DNA from: Actinacidiphila paucisporea | GTDB lineage: Bacteria; Actinomycetota; Actinomycetes; Streptomycetales; Streptomycetaceae | Assembly: GCF_900142575.1 (NCBI RefSeq) | Contig: NZ_FRBI01000012.1 | Location: 1 to 64,000 of the forward strand | DNA: 64,000 nucleotides | Direction: 5' to 3' | Shown here: positions 49,617 through 58,304 of the stretch, one piece after another | Layout of the letters: the number at the start of each line of letters is the position of its first letter | Numbering within the stretch: position 1 is the stretch's first letter | Notes under the pieces: model-generated | What the model was told of the DNA's origin: nothing | What the model saw: the letters and a program-made list of their open reading frames with translations, nothing else | The model's database searches: none | Program-made: the position numbers and the translations under genes

Positions 49617-50162
49617 TCAGGCGTGCTGGGGGGCGTAGACGACGTGGTGGACACCGGAGCCGAACATCTCGGAGCTGACGACCTTCAGCGCGGTGGTGGG
49701 CAGGCCGTCCTGGAACAGCCGCTTGCCGCGGCCGACCACGACCGGGTCGATCAGCAGCTCGACCTCGTCCACCAGGCCCTTGCCCAGCAGCCACTGGACG
49801 AGGGTGGCACTGCCCGCCACGGTGATGTCCGCGCCGTCCTGCTCCTTGAGCCGGGTGATGGCCTCGACCGGGTCGGCGCCGATGACCGTGGAGTTGTTCC
49901 ACTCGGCCTTGTCGAGCGTGCGGGAGACGACGTACTTTGCGACGCCGTTCATGTGCGCGCCACCGGGCTCGTCGATCATCTCCGGCCATGCGGCGGCGAA
50001 GCCCTCGTAGGTGACGCGGCCGAGCAGCAGCGCGTCGGTGGCCGCCATCTGCGCGCTGACCGTACGGGCCATGTCGTCGTCGAAGTACGGCCCGTGCCAC
50101 TCGTTGGGCGCCTCCATGACGCCGTCCGCGGTCAGGAACTCACTGACGATCAGCTTCCTCAT
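49617..50162 (-). CDS. Dihydrofolate-reductase-fold (RibD C-domain-like) protein, 181 aa
   Basis: It begins MRKLIVSEFLTADGVMEAPN, typical of stand-alone DHFR/RibD-C family reductases in actinobacteria, with LLLGRVTYEGFAAAWPEMIDE near residue 45-65 (in part) and GSATLVQWLLGKGLVDEVELL near 118. These are not housekeeping folA but NADPH-binding reductases of uncertain substrate. The start at 50162 overlaps the ArsR stop by ATGA, so these two are translationally coupled. Confidence 0.88.
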   Translation of the reverse strand: MRKLIVSEFLTADGVMEAPNEWHGPYFDDDMARTVSAQMAATDALLLGRVTYEGFAAAWPEMIDEPGGAHMNGVAKYVVSRTLDKAEWNNSTVIGADPVEAITRLKEQDGADITVAGSATLVQWLLGKGLVDEVELLIDPVVVGRGKRLFQDGLPTTALKVVSSEMFGSGVHHVVYAPQHA

Positions 50163-50869
50163 GACGGCTGCTCCTCGTTCTCGTCGGCACTGGCGGCCGG
50201 TGCGGTCTGTGCGGTCTGCGCGGTCTGCGCGGTCTGCGCGGTCTGCTGGTCGGACAGTTCGGGGCGGGCCTCCGCCACCGCGGTCGTCCGCTTCACCGTG
50301 GGATGCAGCGCGACGACGATCCGGTGCGGCCGTCCGCCCTCCGCGTCCTCGTCGTGGTATTTGGCGATGAGTCCGCTGACGCCTCGGGTCAGCTCCTCGA
50401 CGAAGGCGGCCCGTTGCGCGGCGGAGGCGAAGCGGACCTCGCCGTCCAGCGCGTAGGTGGCGATCCGCTTTCCTGCCCGGTCGGCGCCGGTGATCAGCGC
50501 GCCGGTGTCCCTGACCAGCCGGGCGGCGACCGCCAGCAGCCAGCGCGCGGACAGCTGGTCGCGGAAGCGGGCCGGGTCGGGTTGCACGGCGGCCAGCGCC
50601 AGCGGCGAGATGACGTACGAGGCCGCGGTGGCCTGCATGAGCCGCTCGGTGACATTGCCCTTCCTGCGCTCGCCGGCCAGCTCGACCAGGCCGTGCTTCT
50701 CCAGCGCCTTGAGGTGGTAGTTCACCTTCTGCCGGGGCAGGCCCACCCGCCCTGCCAGCATCGCCGCGGAGGCGGGCCCCGCGGCCAGCTCGGCGAGCAG
50801 CCGGGCCCGTATCGGGTCAAGGGAGACGGCGGCCGCCTCGGCGTCCTCGATCACGCTCACGTCCAACAT
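50159..50869 (-). CDS. ArsR family regulator with a QTA-repeat tail, 236 aa
   Basis: A winged HTH (about 15-75: LLAELAAGPASAAMLAGRVG, then LPRQKVNYHLKALEKHGLV) is followed by a helical effector/dimer region. The last 30 residues are a low-complexity tail of consecutive Q-T-A triplets (five or six) then an acidic end, from a 9-bp tandem repeat. No cysteine metal site stands out. It is the first gene of the ArsR-DHFR-SRPBCC operon and probably represses it through the palindrome at 50898-50912. Confidence 0.86.
   Translation of the reverse strand: MLDVSVIEDAEAAAVSLDPIRARLLAELAAGPASAAMLAGRVGLPRQKVNYHLKALEKHGLVELAGERRKGNVTERLMQATAASYVISPLALAAVQPDPARFRDQLSARWLLAVAARLVRDTGALITGADRAGKRIATYALDGEVRFASAAQRAAFVEELTRGVSGLIAKYHDEDAEGGRPHRIVVALHPTVKRTTAVAEARPELSDQQTAQTAQTAQTAQTAPAASADENEEQPS
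50202..50246. repeat. Five 9-bp tandem repeats in the ArsR gene 3' end
   Basis: GCGGTCTGC is repeated five times (50202-50246; the first copy differs by one base, T for C), encoding a run of Gln-Thr-Ala triplets in the ArsR C-terminal tail. The count can change by slippage without breaking the frame. Confidence 0.85.
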
Positions 50870-50897
50870 GGCCCCACCCTCCCACCGAAAACTTTTC

Positions 50898-50912
50898 TTG
50901 TCCAGGGGACAA
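50898..50912. promoter_or_regulatory. Palindromic operator upstream of arsR-like gene
   Basis: TTGTCC-AGG-GGACAA, perfect 6-bp arms, lies 29 bp upstream of the ArsR start. A further CTTGTC at 50915-50920 repeats a half-site. It is the only strong symmetric element in the 93-bp upstream gap and a natural autorepressor site. Confidence 0.55.
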
Positions 50913-50963
50913 AACTTGTCGGCGAGTCGCTGAGTCGGTGGAACGGGAAGGGCCGTGAGCCGG

Positions 50964-51710
50964 TCAGTCGGCGATGTACCGGCGGCGCTCCCCGTAGTCG
51001 CGCATGACCTGGTCCACCATGGTGGCGAGACGGGTGTGGTGGGCGCCCCGCCAGTAGACGCGGCCGCAGTCGGCGCACTCGGCGAAGACGTCGTAGGTCT
51101 TGCTGGTGCCGTCCGCGAGCCTGTCCCTCACGGATTCCTTGTCGGCGTCCGCGAGCGGGCCGTTGCAGGCGACGCAGCGGGTCCACGGGGCCAGTGCGGG
51201 CGCGAACCGGCTCAGCACGTCCTGCAACTGCTCCTCCGGCTGGTCGCTGTAGACGTAGCCGCCCGCCCACAGCTCGCGGCGGCGCAGCAGGCCGCGGTCG
51301 CGGGACAGCAGCACCCGGCGCTCCTTCGCCGACCGGGCGGCGAGTGCCGCGTCGCCGATGTCCTCGCTCTCGTACGCGGCGTCGACGCCGAGCAGGCGCA
51401 GGCGGCGGGCGAGCGTGCCGAGGTGAACGTCGAGCAGGAAGCGCAGCGGCGCGCCGGGGACGGCCTGCGGCCGGGACACCGCGCGGACCTCCACGACCTC
51501 GCCGGAGGCGGGTACGTGCCCCGGCGGCACGTCGCGGCCGTCGACGGCCAGCCCGCCGACCTCGGTCAGCGGGATACCCAGCGATTCCACGACGTGGCCG
51601 AGGGAGGAGGAGCCGTCCGTGGTCAGCGTCGACGAGGCGGCGCGGCGGTCGGCGGGGACGAACAAGTGCAGTTCCGCCGGGATCTTGACGGTCACTTCTG
51701 GTCGGGTCAC
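50964..51710 (-). CDS. Mut7-C RNase-like protein with ubiquitin-like N-domain, 248 aa
   Basis: The first about 85 residues look like the Mut7-C-associated beta-grasp (ubiquitin-like) domain; the PIN-like Mut7-C nuclease domain follows (PLRFLLDVHLGTLARRLRLLG near 95, with acidic residues in DVHL and LLSRDRGLL, in part). A terminal zinc ribbon has two CxxC knuckles (RCVACN near 187 and CADCGRVYW near 220). These proteins are predicted RNases; the target is unknown. GTG 51710 is picked; ATG 51737 in frame is also possible. Confidence 0.86.
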   Translation of the reverse strand: MTRPEVTVKIPAELHLFVPADRRAASSTLTTDGSSSLGHVVESLGIPLTEVGGLAVDGRDVPPGHVPASGEVVEVRAVSRPQAVPGAPLRFLLDVHLGTLARRLRLLGVDAAYESEDIGDAALAARSAKERRVLLSRDRGLLRRRELWAGGYVYSDQPEEQLQDVLSRFAPALAPWTRCVACNGPLADADKESVRDRLADGTSKTYDVFAECADCGRVYWRGAHHTRLATMVDQVMRDYGERRRYIAD

Positions 51711-51795
51711 GGCGTCACAATGCCAGCAGCCCGGCACCTGCCGCTCTTCGTTCGTCCGCGCGTCCTGATGGCCGGCCGCGCGATCGCCGCGGGCC

Positions 51796-52617
51796 TCAGG
51801 TGGTGTAGGTCACCGTGACCGGCGCGTGGTCGGACCAGCGGGCGGCGTACGTGGGGGCGCGCTCGACCACGGCGGTGGCGGCCGCGGCGGCGAGCTTCGC
51901 CGTGGCCATGTGGTAGTCGATGCGCCAGCCCGTGTCGTTGTCGAACGCCTTGCCGCGGTAGGACCACCACGAGTAGGGACCGTCCACTCCCGGGTGCAGG
52001 CGGCGGACGACGTCGGTCCAGCCGGTCGCGGAGTCGAGGAGGTCGGTGAGCCAGGCACGCTCCTCGGGCAGGAAGCCGGAGGACTTCAGATTGCCGCGCC
52101 AGTTGCGCAGATCGGCTTCCTGGTGGGCGATGTTCCAGTCGCCGCACACAAGCGCGTGGCCGCCTGCGCCGCCCTCGACCCGCTCGCGCAGGGCGTCGAG
52201 GTGGGCGCGGAATTCGGCCATGAAGCGGTATTTCGCGGTCTGGCGCTCGGTTTCCGCCTCGCCGGTGGGCAGGTAGAGGCTGCCGACGGTGAGCCCGGCG
52301 GCCTTGCCGTCGCCCGGCAGGTCGACCTCGATGTAGCGGCCGGACGCGTCGTATTCGGTCGAGCCGAAGCCGACGCGCACCGCGGTGGGCGCTTGCCGGG
52401 AGTAGATGGAGACGCCGGCGCGGCCCTTGGTGGCGGCCGGGGCGTGGTAGGCGTGCCAGCCGTCGGGGTCGCGCAGCTCGTCGGGGAGCTGGTCCGGTTC
52501 TGCGCGGACTTCCTGCAGGCATACGACGTCGGCCGCGGTCGCCGCCAGCCAGGGCAGGAAGCCCTTCTTCGCAGCGGCCCGCAGCCCGTTCACGTTCACG
52601 GAGGTCACGGTCAGCAC
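51796..52617 (-). CDS. xth: Exodeoxyribonuclease III (ExoA/XthA), 273 aa
   Basis: AP endonuclease/3'-5' exonuclease for base-excision repair. EEP-fold motifs are VTSVNVNGLRAA near residue 3-15, CLQEVRAEPDQ near 33 (metal Glu), YLPTGEAETERQ near 108, CGDWNIAHQEADL near 150 (Asp and Asn), then WRIDYHMAT near 230 and WSDHAPVTVTY near 256 (Asp/His). Start GTG 52617 is chosen over an earlier ATG because the first beta-strand begins right after it. Divergent from the GNAT gene. Confidence 0.93.
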   Translation of the reverse strand: MLTVTSVNVNGLRAAAKKGFLPWLAATAADVVCLQEVRAEPDQLPDELRDPDGWHAYHAPAATKGRAGVSIYSRQAPTAVRVGFGSTEYDASGRYIEVDLPGDGKAAGLTVGSLYLPTGEAETERQTAKYRFMAEFRAHLDALRERVEGGAGGHALVCGDWNIAHQEADLRNWRGNLKSSGFLPEERAWLTDLLDSATGWTDVVRRLHPGVDGPYSWWSYRGKAFDNDTGWRIDYHMATAKLAAAAATAVVERAPTYAARWSDHAPVTVTYTT

Positions 52618-52660
52618 CGCAGGGACGATACCCGCAGTGGCGCCGTGGCAGGAACTCGTA

Positions 52661-52696
52661 TCGCACACAAGTGCGAGGTTTAAGTGTGGTGACCAC
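52661..52696. promoter_or_regulatory. Inverted repeats in the ExoIII-GNAT divergent region
   Basis: TCGCAC-ACAA-GTGCGA (52661-52676, 6-bp arms) and GTGGT-G-ACCAC (52686-52696) sit between the divergent starts (52617 and 52710), near a TAGAAT that may be a -10 box at 52699-52704. They may bind a regulator of one or both genes; no candidate is known. Confidence 0.45.
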
Positions 52697-52709
52697 GTAG
52701 AATGACGGC

Positions 52710-53198
52710 GTGGAGATCAGGAAGACGCGGTACAACGAGCCGGCCGCGGTGCGGCTGAACGACCTGGTGCAGCGGGAGTACGTCGAGCGGTACGGCGACG
52801 GGGACGCCACCCCGATGGCCGCCGACCACTTCGACCCGCCGCACGGGCTGTATCTGGTGGCCTACGACGCCGACGGCGAACCGGTCGCCAGCGGCGGCTG
52901 GCGCGCCCAGGACGCCTCGCCGGAGGGGCACGACGACGGCGACGCGGAGGTCAAGCGGATGTTCGTAGTGCGTGAGGCCCGCGGGCGGGGGCTGGCCAGG
53001 GCGATCCTGGCGGAGCTGGAGGCGAGCGCGGCGGCGGCCGGGCGGACCAGGATGGTGCTGGAGACCGGGCTGCGGCAGCCCGAGGCGATATCCCTCTACG
53101 AGTCGTGCGGCTATCGGCCGGTGAAGAAGTTCGGCTACTACCGCGACCAGGACCTCAGCGTGTGCCTGGGCAAGTCGCTGGTGGACCCGCAGGACTGA
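52710..53198 (+). CDS. GNAT family N-acetyltransferase, 162 aa
   Basis: GNAT fold with acetyl-CoA pocket VKRMFVVREARGRGLARAIL (about residues 82-101, containing the R-x-x-G-x-G/A loop ARGRGLA) and a preceding catalytic strand. An ending YESCGYRPVKKFGYY is typical of small-molecule or peptide GNATs. GTG 52710 is the start; no upstream ATG is in frame. Substrate unknown. It converges with the LapA-like gene. Confidence 0.9.
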   Translation: MEIRKTRYNEPAAVRLNDLVQREYVERYGDGDATPMAADHFDPPHGLYLVAYDADGEPVASGGWRAQDASPEGHDDGDAEVKRMFVVREARGRGLARAILAELEASAAAAGRTRMVLETGLRQPEAISLYESCGYRPVKKFGYYRDQDLSVCLGKSLVDPQD

Positions 53199-53204
53199 GT
53201 CCTG

Positions 53205-53438
53205 CTAGCGCCGCCGGGAGCCGCGCAGGAAGCGCCCGCACAGCCAGCCGACGACGAAGGTGGCGAGCAGGGCGAGCCACAGCGGCATGGTCACCTCGGG
53301 GACCAGCAGCCGGATGCGGACGTCCTGGGTGTTCTCGAAGATGAAGACCAGCGCGAGCGCGCCGAGCACCAGGACGACGACCCTGCCCGGTGTCAGCCGG
53401 TCGCGCAGGCCGCGGCCGGTGGCTTTTTCGGAAGTCAT
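53205..53438 (-). CDS. LapA/DUF1049-type small membrane protein, 77 aa
   Basis: Two hydrophobic helices (about residues 18-36 and 46-64) with NTQDVRIRLLVPEVTMPLW between match the lipopolysaccharide-assembly protein A domain (DUF1049). In actinobacteria it is a conserved small membrane protein of unknown role. ATG at 53438, with an upstream alternative at 53480, is taken. The C-terminus is basic (RGSRRR). Confidence 0.85.
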   Translation of the reverse strand: MTSEKATGRGLRDRLTPGRVVVLVLGALALVFIFENTQDVRIRLLVPEVTMPLWLALLATFVVGWLCGRFLRGSRRR

Positions 53439-53550
53439 GACGCCCTCCTGCTGTCGGCTGCCCGTCTCCGTGCGGCTCATGATCCCCGGGAAGGGCGCCG
53501 GGTGCCTGCGGATACTGCTCCGTACGGGTGAGGGCGGGTGTTAGGCGCGG

Positions 53551-54798
53551 TCAGGCGCGCAATTCCTCGTAGACGGCCATCACGCTGCGGGCCTGCTGCT
53601 CGACCTGGTCGGTGACCGGCACCCAGCGCGGGCGGTAGGCGCGCTCGTAGGCCTCGCACCACCTGTCGACCAGCCGGGCGATCAGGGGGACGTCGGCGAC
53701 CTGGCGGAGCATCGCGGCGGCCCGCAGCGGGATGCGCTGGGCGTAGACCTCGATGCTGGTCACCAGGGCGGTGGTCATGTCGGGCAGCGGCGCGGCGCCC
53801 GGCACGCGGACGGCGGGGTCCCAGTCAGCGGTGAGTGCCGGGCCGAGCCCGACCAGTTCGCGCACGGTGCGCAGCAGGGCGCAGTCCGTGCCCTTGAGCT
53901 GCGGGCGTACCGCGTCCAGTAGCCGCGCCACGGTGGGCAGGTCGCGGCGCAGGGCGGCGCCCGCGGTGCGCAGGGCGCGGTCGGGGTCGGGGTGCGGTGT
54001 GGTGTCGGCGCTGCGGTCGCAGGCCCACATGGGGACCTCCACGACCGCCGTCACCCCGTCGTAGCGCCTGGCGTGCACCCAGGTGGAGTGGGCACCGTCG
54101 CCGGCCGCCGGGTCCCCGCGGGGCGGCATGACGTAGACGCCGGGACCGGGGCTCGGCCACTGGAAGGCGTCCGACGAGCCGCTTTCCAGCGGGATGTCCA
54201 GCTCGGCGGCCGACTTGCCGATCCGCTCCGGCACCCCTGGCACCTCGCTGGTGAGCTGGACGAAGCTGCCGCCGACGTCGATGGCGTGCAGCGAGCACTG
54301 GAGCACGGGCCGCAGCCTGTCGAGCACGCCGACCAGGGCCCGGGTCTCCGGCAGCGCCGGGCAGCGGCCGTCGCCGTCGTGCGGCAGCCACTCGGGCTGC
54401 TCGGCCGTGCAGGGCCGGAAGAAATGCTCGTAGTGGTCGCGCAGGGTGTACGGACCCGACAGCCACGGCTCGTTGAGCGCCGCGCCGTCCGGGTCGATGC
54501 ACAGCAGGAAGTGCCAGCTGCTGCCGTCGCCCTCACCGCGGACGCGCTGCCTGGCGATGGTGCGGGCCAGCCGCAGCGCCGTCGCGCCGCCCACGGCTGC
54601 CTCGTTGGCGTGCGGGCCCGCGACCACCAGCACATTGCGGCTGCCTTCGCCCACCGTCAGCATCAGCAGCGGGCGGCCCGCCCGCGATCTGCCGACTCTC
54701 CCCAGCCGGCAGATCCCCGGGTAACAGAGCGTCAGAGCCCTGGCGTCCGCTGTTATTTCGTCGGTCGTCGGATAGAGCATCCCCGCCATCCTCGCCAC
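53551..54798 (-). CDS. M14 family zinc carboxypeptidase-like protein, 415 aa
   Basis: Zinc ligands fit GPHANEAAVG (HxxE, near residue 62-65) and a His in LHAIDVGG near 172; the catalytic Glu could be in VVEVPMW near 255. N-terminal GRVGRSRAGRPLLMLTVGE and a C-terminal helical extension of about 130 residues are seen. It has no signal peptide, so a cytoplasmic peptide or amide substrate is likely. No RiPP precursor or protein-maturation gene is adjacent. GT87 lies upstream on the same strand, 125 bp apart. Confidence 0.85.
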   Translation of the reverse strand: MARMAGMLYPTTDEITADARALTLCYPGICRLGRVGRSRAGRPLLMLTVGEGSRNVLVVAGPHANEAAVGGATALRLARTIARQRVRGEGDGSSWHFLLCIDPDGAALNEPWLSGPYTLRDHYEHFFRPCTAEQPEWLPHDGDGRCPALPETRALVGVLDRLRPVLQCSLHAIDVGGSFVQLTSEVPGVPERIGKSAAELDIPLESGSSDAFQWPSPGPGVYVMPPRGDPAAGDGAHSTWVHARRYDGVTAVVEVPMWACDRSADTTPHPDPDRALRTAGAALRRDLPTVARLLDAVRPQLKGTDCALLRTVRELVGLGPALTADWDPAVRVPGAAPLPDMTTALVTSIEVYAQRIPLRAAAMLRQVADVPLIARLVDRWCEAYERAYRPRWVPVTDQVEQQARSVMAVYEELRA

Positions 54799-54923
54799 CG
54801 CAATCCCCCAGGTGCCCGGGCGCGGAAGGCCGGGGCCGTATTACGACATCGAGTTCGATCCCGTTAGTACGACACGGCCGCCGCGGAGGTGTCAACGGTG
54901 CTACCGCGGCTGTTACGCGGGCC

Positions 54924-56324
54924 CTAGCGGGCGCGGCGCCGGAGCCAGGCACCGCAGATCACACCCGCCGCGGCCGCACCGTAAGCGGCCGCCTGGAGTG
55001 TGGTGCCGTGGGCGCCCATCTCGTTGCCGGTGTAGAGGGCGAGACCGGCCAGCGGCACCCCGAGCCATTCCCAACGCCCGTCCAGTGCGACCAGGGCGAC
55101 CACCAGCAACGCGTACCAGTAATACGACGGCGAGGTCAGCAGCAGAGCGGTGCCGGTCGTCACCAGGGCGCCGCTCCACGGGCGGCGCGGGTCGCCGCGC
55201 CGCACCATGTACGCCGCCGTGGCAATGATGAGCGCGGCGGCGACCGGCCCGGCCGCTTTGTCGGGCAGCACCAGCAGCAACAGGGCGAAGCGGCGTACGC
55301 TGCCCGGCTCGTAGCCCTCCTCGTGCAGATAGCCCGGCAGGTAGCCCAGCACCCCACTGCCCGAGGCGAGGACATACGGCAGATAGGCGAGGGCGACCGC
55401 CACGACGGCGGTCCCGACGATCCGGACCGCCTCCCGGGGGGTGCGCCGGGACAGTGCGCCGGGCAGCGCGAGGCCCGGCAGCAACTTGACGGCGATGGCG
55501 GCGCCGAGCAGCGCGCCGCGGCCGCGCAGGCCGCCGGCGGCGCCGAAGGCCAGCACGGTCAGCAGCACGCCCAGGGTGTCCACGTGGGCGTCGTTCACCG
55601 CTGCGACGGGCACCACCGGGCACCAACCCCACAGCGCGGCGCGCCATGGTTCCGCGCCGCGCCTGCGCAGCGCGAGCAGCAGGGCGCCGGTGGTCGCCAC
55701 CGCCAGCAGCGCGCCGCCCACCTGGAGCGGCTTGTGCCGGGCGCCGGGCGGTGACAGGGCGTGCACGGCCAGGAACCAGCCTTCGGCGACGGGCGGGTAG
55801 ATGGTGTGCACGGCCGGCCGGTTGATGACCGTGCAGGCGTCTCCCGTGGTCAGGCGCTCCTTCCAGTGGACGCAGCCGCCGGGCGGCTCCGGCCTGAACA
55901 GCCAGGTCTCGCGGTGCGCGGCCAGTTGCGGGGCGTCGGGCGCATAGGCGTACGGGGAGATTCCCGCGGCCTGGACGCTGCCGTCCCATGCGTAGCGGTA
56001 CATGTCGGTGCTGGTCCTCGGCGCCGCCGCGAGCCCGCACAGCGCGAGGGCGAGGCTGCCGGCCGCCACCAGGCGTACGGCGGTCCGCCGCGGTACATGG
56101 CGCAGGACGGCGACACCCGCGGCGAAGAGCAGCCAGCCGGCGGCGTACCAGTACGGCAGCCGCCCCGGGTCGCCGCTCGTCCCGCCCACGGCGACGGTCG
56201 CCGCGACGACCGCGACCAGCAGGCAGATCAGGGCGGTGGCGAGCGCCGTCGGCCATGGGGCGGGCGGGCGCGATTCCCCCGCGTTCGTGGCGGGGGGCGA
56301 GGTGGAGGTGGTGGAGGTCGGCAC
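54924..56324 (-). CDS. GT87-like membrane mannosyltransferase, 466 aa
   Basis: Multi-pass protein (about 10-12 hydrophobic helices) with the GT-C signature region STDMYRYAWDGSVQAAGISPY near residue 104-124 (in part), where the Asp is the catalytic-type residue, and PPVAEGWFLAVHAL near 178. GT87 (DUF2029) enzymes use polyprenyl-phosphate-mannose as donor to elongate cell-envelope mannans. GTG at 56324 is the start. It is divergent from the molybdoenzyme gene, 105 bp apart. Exact acceptor unknown. Confidence 0.85.
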   Translation of the reverse strand: MPTSTTSTSPPATNAGESRPPAPWPTALATALICLLVAVVAATVAVGGTSGDPGRLPYWYAAGWLLFAAGVAVLRHVPRRTAVRLVAAGSLALALCGLAAAPRTSTDMYRYAWDGSVQAAGISPYAYAPDAPQLAAHRETWLFRPEPPGGCVHWKERLTTGDACTVINRPAVHTIYPPVAEGWFLAVHALSPPGARHKPLQVGGALLAVATTGALLLALRRRGAEPWRAALWGWCPVVPVAAVNDAHVDTLGVLLTVLAFGAAGGLRGRGALLGAAIAVKLLPGLALPGALSRRTPREAVRIVGTAVVAVALAYLPYVLASGSGVLGYLPGYLHEEGYEPGSVRRFALLLLVLPDKAAGPVAAALIIATAAYMVRRGDPRRPWSGALVTTGTALLLTSPSYYWYALLVVALVALDGRWEWLGVPLAGLALYTGNEMGAHGTTLQAAAYGAAAAGVICGAWLRRRAR

Positions 56325-56429
56325 AGGTCACACGCTCGCACCGGCGCCGCCCGCACGGGCCGTGCGGCGGGCGGGCGTCCGCGTTCCGTAAGGAGTCACG
56401 GGCCCCGCACGGGCCCGCGCGGAGGTGGG

Positions 56430-57764
56430 ATGGGCTCCATGCCAGCAGCCCCACGACCGCCGGAAGGGCCGGACTCCCGACGCCCGCGCCCGCCCGTTCC
56501 GAACGACCGCGTCCCCGCCGCGCGTGCGCGGGCGAACGTCCCTGCCGTGCCGCGCCCGGCCACGGCACGGCGCCTGCCGAGCGCCCGCGTGGTGCGCCCG
56601 CGCCTCACGGGGCTCGGTGACCGGGCGCGGGTCGGGCCGCTCCGCGAGGGGGGCTTCAGGGGGCGGCTGCACGACGCGCGGACCGCGGTGTCGCTGGGGC
56701 GGGTGCTGGGCGTGGCACTGGTGACGTGCTTTGCCACCGGGCTGGTCAGCCACTACCTCCAGCAGCCGCCCGGCTGGGCGGTGGACCTGCTGCCGAGCCG
56801 GCCGCTGTGGGGATACCGCGTCACCCAGGGGCTCCACGTGGCCAGCGGTATCGCCGCGATCCCGCTGGTGCTGGCCAAGTTGTGGACCGTCTACCCGCGG
56901 CTCTTCGCATGGCCGCCGCTGCGGTCGGTCGCGCACGCGCTGGAGCGGCTGTCGATCGCGGTGCTGGTGTCGGCGACCCTGCTGCAACTGGCCACCGGGC
57001 TGCTCAACACGGTGCAGTGGTATCCGTGGCCGTGGAATTTCCGGCCCGCGCACTGGGCGCTCGCGTGGGTGGTGGTGGGCGCGCTGGCCCTGCACGTCGC
57101 CGTCAAGGCCCCGGTGATCGCGGCGCACTGGCGGCGCTCTTCACCGGCGACTCGGCAATTGGCCACGGCGGACGGCCGGGACAGGCGGGCTTTCCTGGCT
57201 ACCGTCGGGGCGGCGGTGGGCGCGGTGACGGTGACCACGGTCGGGCAGTCCTTCACCCCGCTGCGTGACCTGGACCTGCTGGCGCCCCGCCATCCGGACC
57301 ACGGCCCCCAGCAGCTGCCGGTGAACCGTACGGCCGCCGCCGCGGGCATCACCGCGGAGCGGCTGGCCGGCTGGCGCCTGGCGGTGCGCGGCCCGCGGCC
57401 GTACGAGCTGACGCTGGCCCAGTTGCGCGCCCTGCCAGTGCATTCCGCCGTGCTGCCGATCGCCTGCGTCGAGGGCTGGAGCAGGACCGCGCACTGGTCG
57501 GGTGTGCGGATACGCGACCTGCTGGACGCGGCGGGCGCGCCGCACTCCGCCACCGTGCGTGTCGTGTCGTTGCAGCAGCACGGCGCATACGCGGTGACGG
57601 AGTTGGGCGCGAGCTACGCCCGCGATCCACTGACGCTGCTGGCGCTCGACCTGAACGGCGCGCCCCTGGCGCCCGACCACGGCTTCCCTGCCCGGATCAT
57701 CGCGCCGAACCGCCCGGGCGTGCTCCAGACCAAATGGGTGGCCCGCCTGGAGGTGACGACATGA
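56430..57764 (+). CDS. Cytochrome b561-like domain fused to a sulfite-oxidase-fold molybdoenzyme, 444 aa
   Basis: A Pro/Arg-rich cytoplasmic N-terminus (about 1-85) leads to four membrane helices (about 90-235) with His residues suited to haem b (VSHYLQQPPGW, GLHVASGIAAIP, PAHWALAWVV, LALHVAVKAP). A fifth segment after RRAFLATVGAAVGAV precedes the periplasmic molybdopterin domain (about 285-444), with IACVEGWSRTAHWSGVRI near 350 whose Cys is the Mo ligand. Substrate unknown. ATG 56430 is inside a longer frame. It overlaps the next gene by ATGA. Confidence 0.88.
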   Translation: MGSMPAAPRPPEGPDSRRPRPPVPNDRVPAARARANVPAVPRPATARRLPSARVVRPRLTGLGDRARVGPLREGGFRGRLHDARTAVSLGRVLGVALVTCFATGLVSHYLQQPPGWAVDLLPSRPLWGYRVTQGLHVASGIAAIPLVLAKLWTVYPRLFAWPPLRSVAHALERLSIAVLVSATLLQLATGLLNTVQWYPWPWNFRPAHWALAWVVVGALALHVAVKAPVIAAHWRRSSPATRQLATADGRDRRAFLATVGAAVGAVTVTTVGQSFTPLRDLDLLAPRHPDHGPQQLPVNRTAAAAGITAERLAGWRLAVRGPRPYELTLAQLRALPVHSAVLPIACVEGWSRTAHWSGVRIRDLLDAAGAPHSATVRVVSLQQHGAYAVTELGASYARDPLTLLALDLNGAPLAPDHGFPARIIAPNRPGVLQTKWVARLEVTT

Positions 57765-58180
57765 CGACACATCGATTTATGGTCCTGCGCTGCGGTGTGG
57801 GCGCCGTCGGGCTGTCGGCGATGGGCTTCGGCGCGGTGCAACTGGTGACGGACCCGGGGGTGGCGGGCTGGACGGGGGTGCTGGAGTGGCTGGCCGCGGC
57901 CGTGGTGCTGCACGACGGCGTCCTGGTACCGCTGGTGCTCTGCCTGGGCGCGCTGCTCGGCGCCCGGCTGCGGCGCCGCCTGCGCTGGGCCTTCGTCGTG
58001 GCCGGGTCGCTGACCGCGGCGGCACTGCCGGTGCTGCTGGCCCCGGGGCCCGCGGCGAACCCCTCCGTCCGGCCGCTGGACTACCCGCGGAACTGGGCGG
58101 TCTGCGTCCTCGTGGTGGGGGCTGCGGCCGTGGCATGGGAGGCCTGGCGTTGGGCGGCGGCCCGCAGGCGCCGCCGCTGA
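57761..58180 (+). CDS. Small four-helix membrane protein, 139 aa
   Basis: Four hydrophobic segments (about 8-28, 40-62, 72-92, 108-128) and a basic tail. It starts at ATG 57761, overlapping the molybdoenzyme stop by ATGA, so it is coupled to it and probably forms part of the same membrane complex (for example a quinone- or haem-side partner). No known family is recognised. It converges on a methyltransferase gene. Confidence 0.78.
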   Translation: MTTHRFMVLRCGVGAVGLSAMGFGAVQLVTDPGVAGWTGVLEWLAAAVVLHDGVLVPLVLCLGALLGARLRRRLRWAFVVAGSLTAAALPVLLAPGPAANPSVRPLDYPRNWAVCVLVVGAAAVAWEAWRWAAARRRRR

Positions 58181-58221
58181 CGGGGCATCGCCCGCGGTGG
58201 TGGGAGCGGCCGCCGGCCCTT

Positions 58222-58252
58222 GCGGTGCGGGAGCCGCCACTGATCGCACCGC
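58222..58252. terminator. Hairpin between convergent membrane-protein and methyltransferase genes
   Basis: GCGGTGCG (58222-58229) and CGCACCGC (58245-58252) form an 8-bp stem with a 15-nt loop in the 124-bp convergent gap. Confidence 0.6.
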
Positions 58253-58304
58253 GGCACTGACGGCGGTGGCGGGCCGCCGGCGCGGCCCGGCGCGCTGGCC
58301 CCGC

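Noticed and set aside
53551..54798. RiPP maturation cluster around the M14 carboxypeptidase
   Set aside because: No small precursor ORF, cyclase, radical SAM or transporter gene lies nearby; the neighbours are LapA-like, GNAT and GT87 genes.
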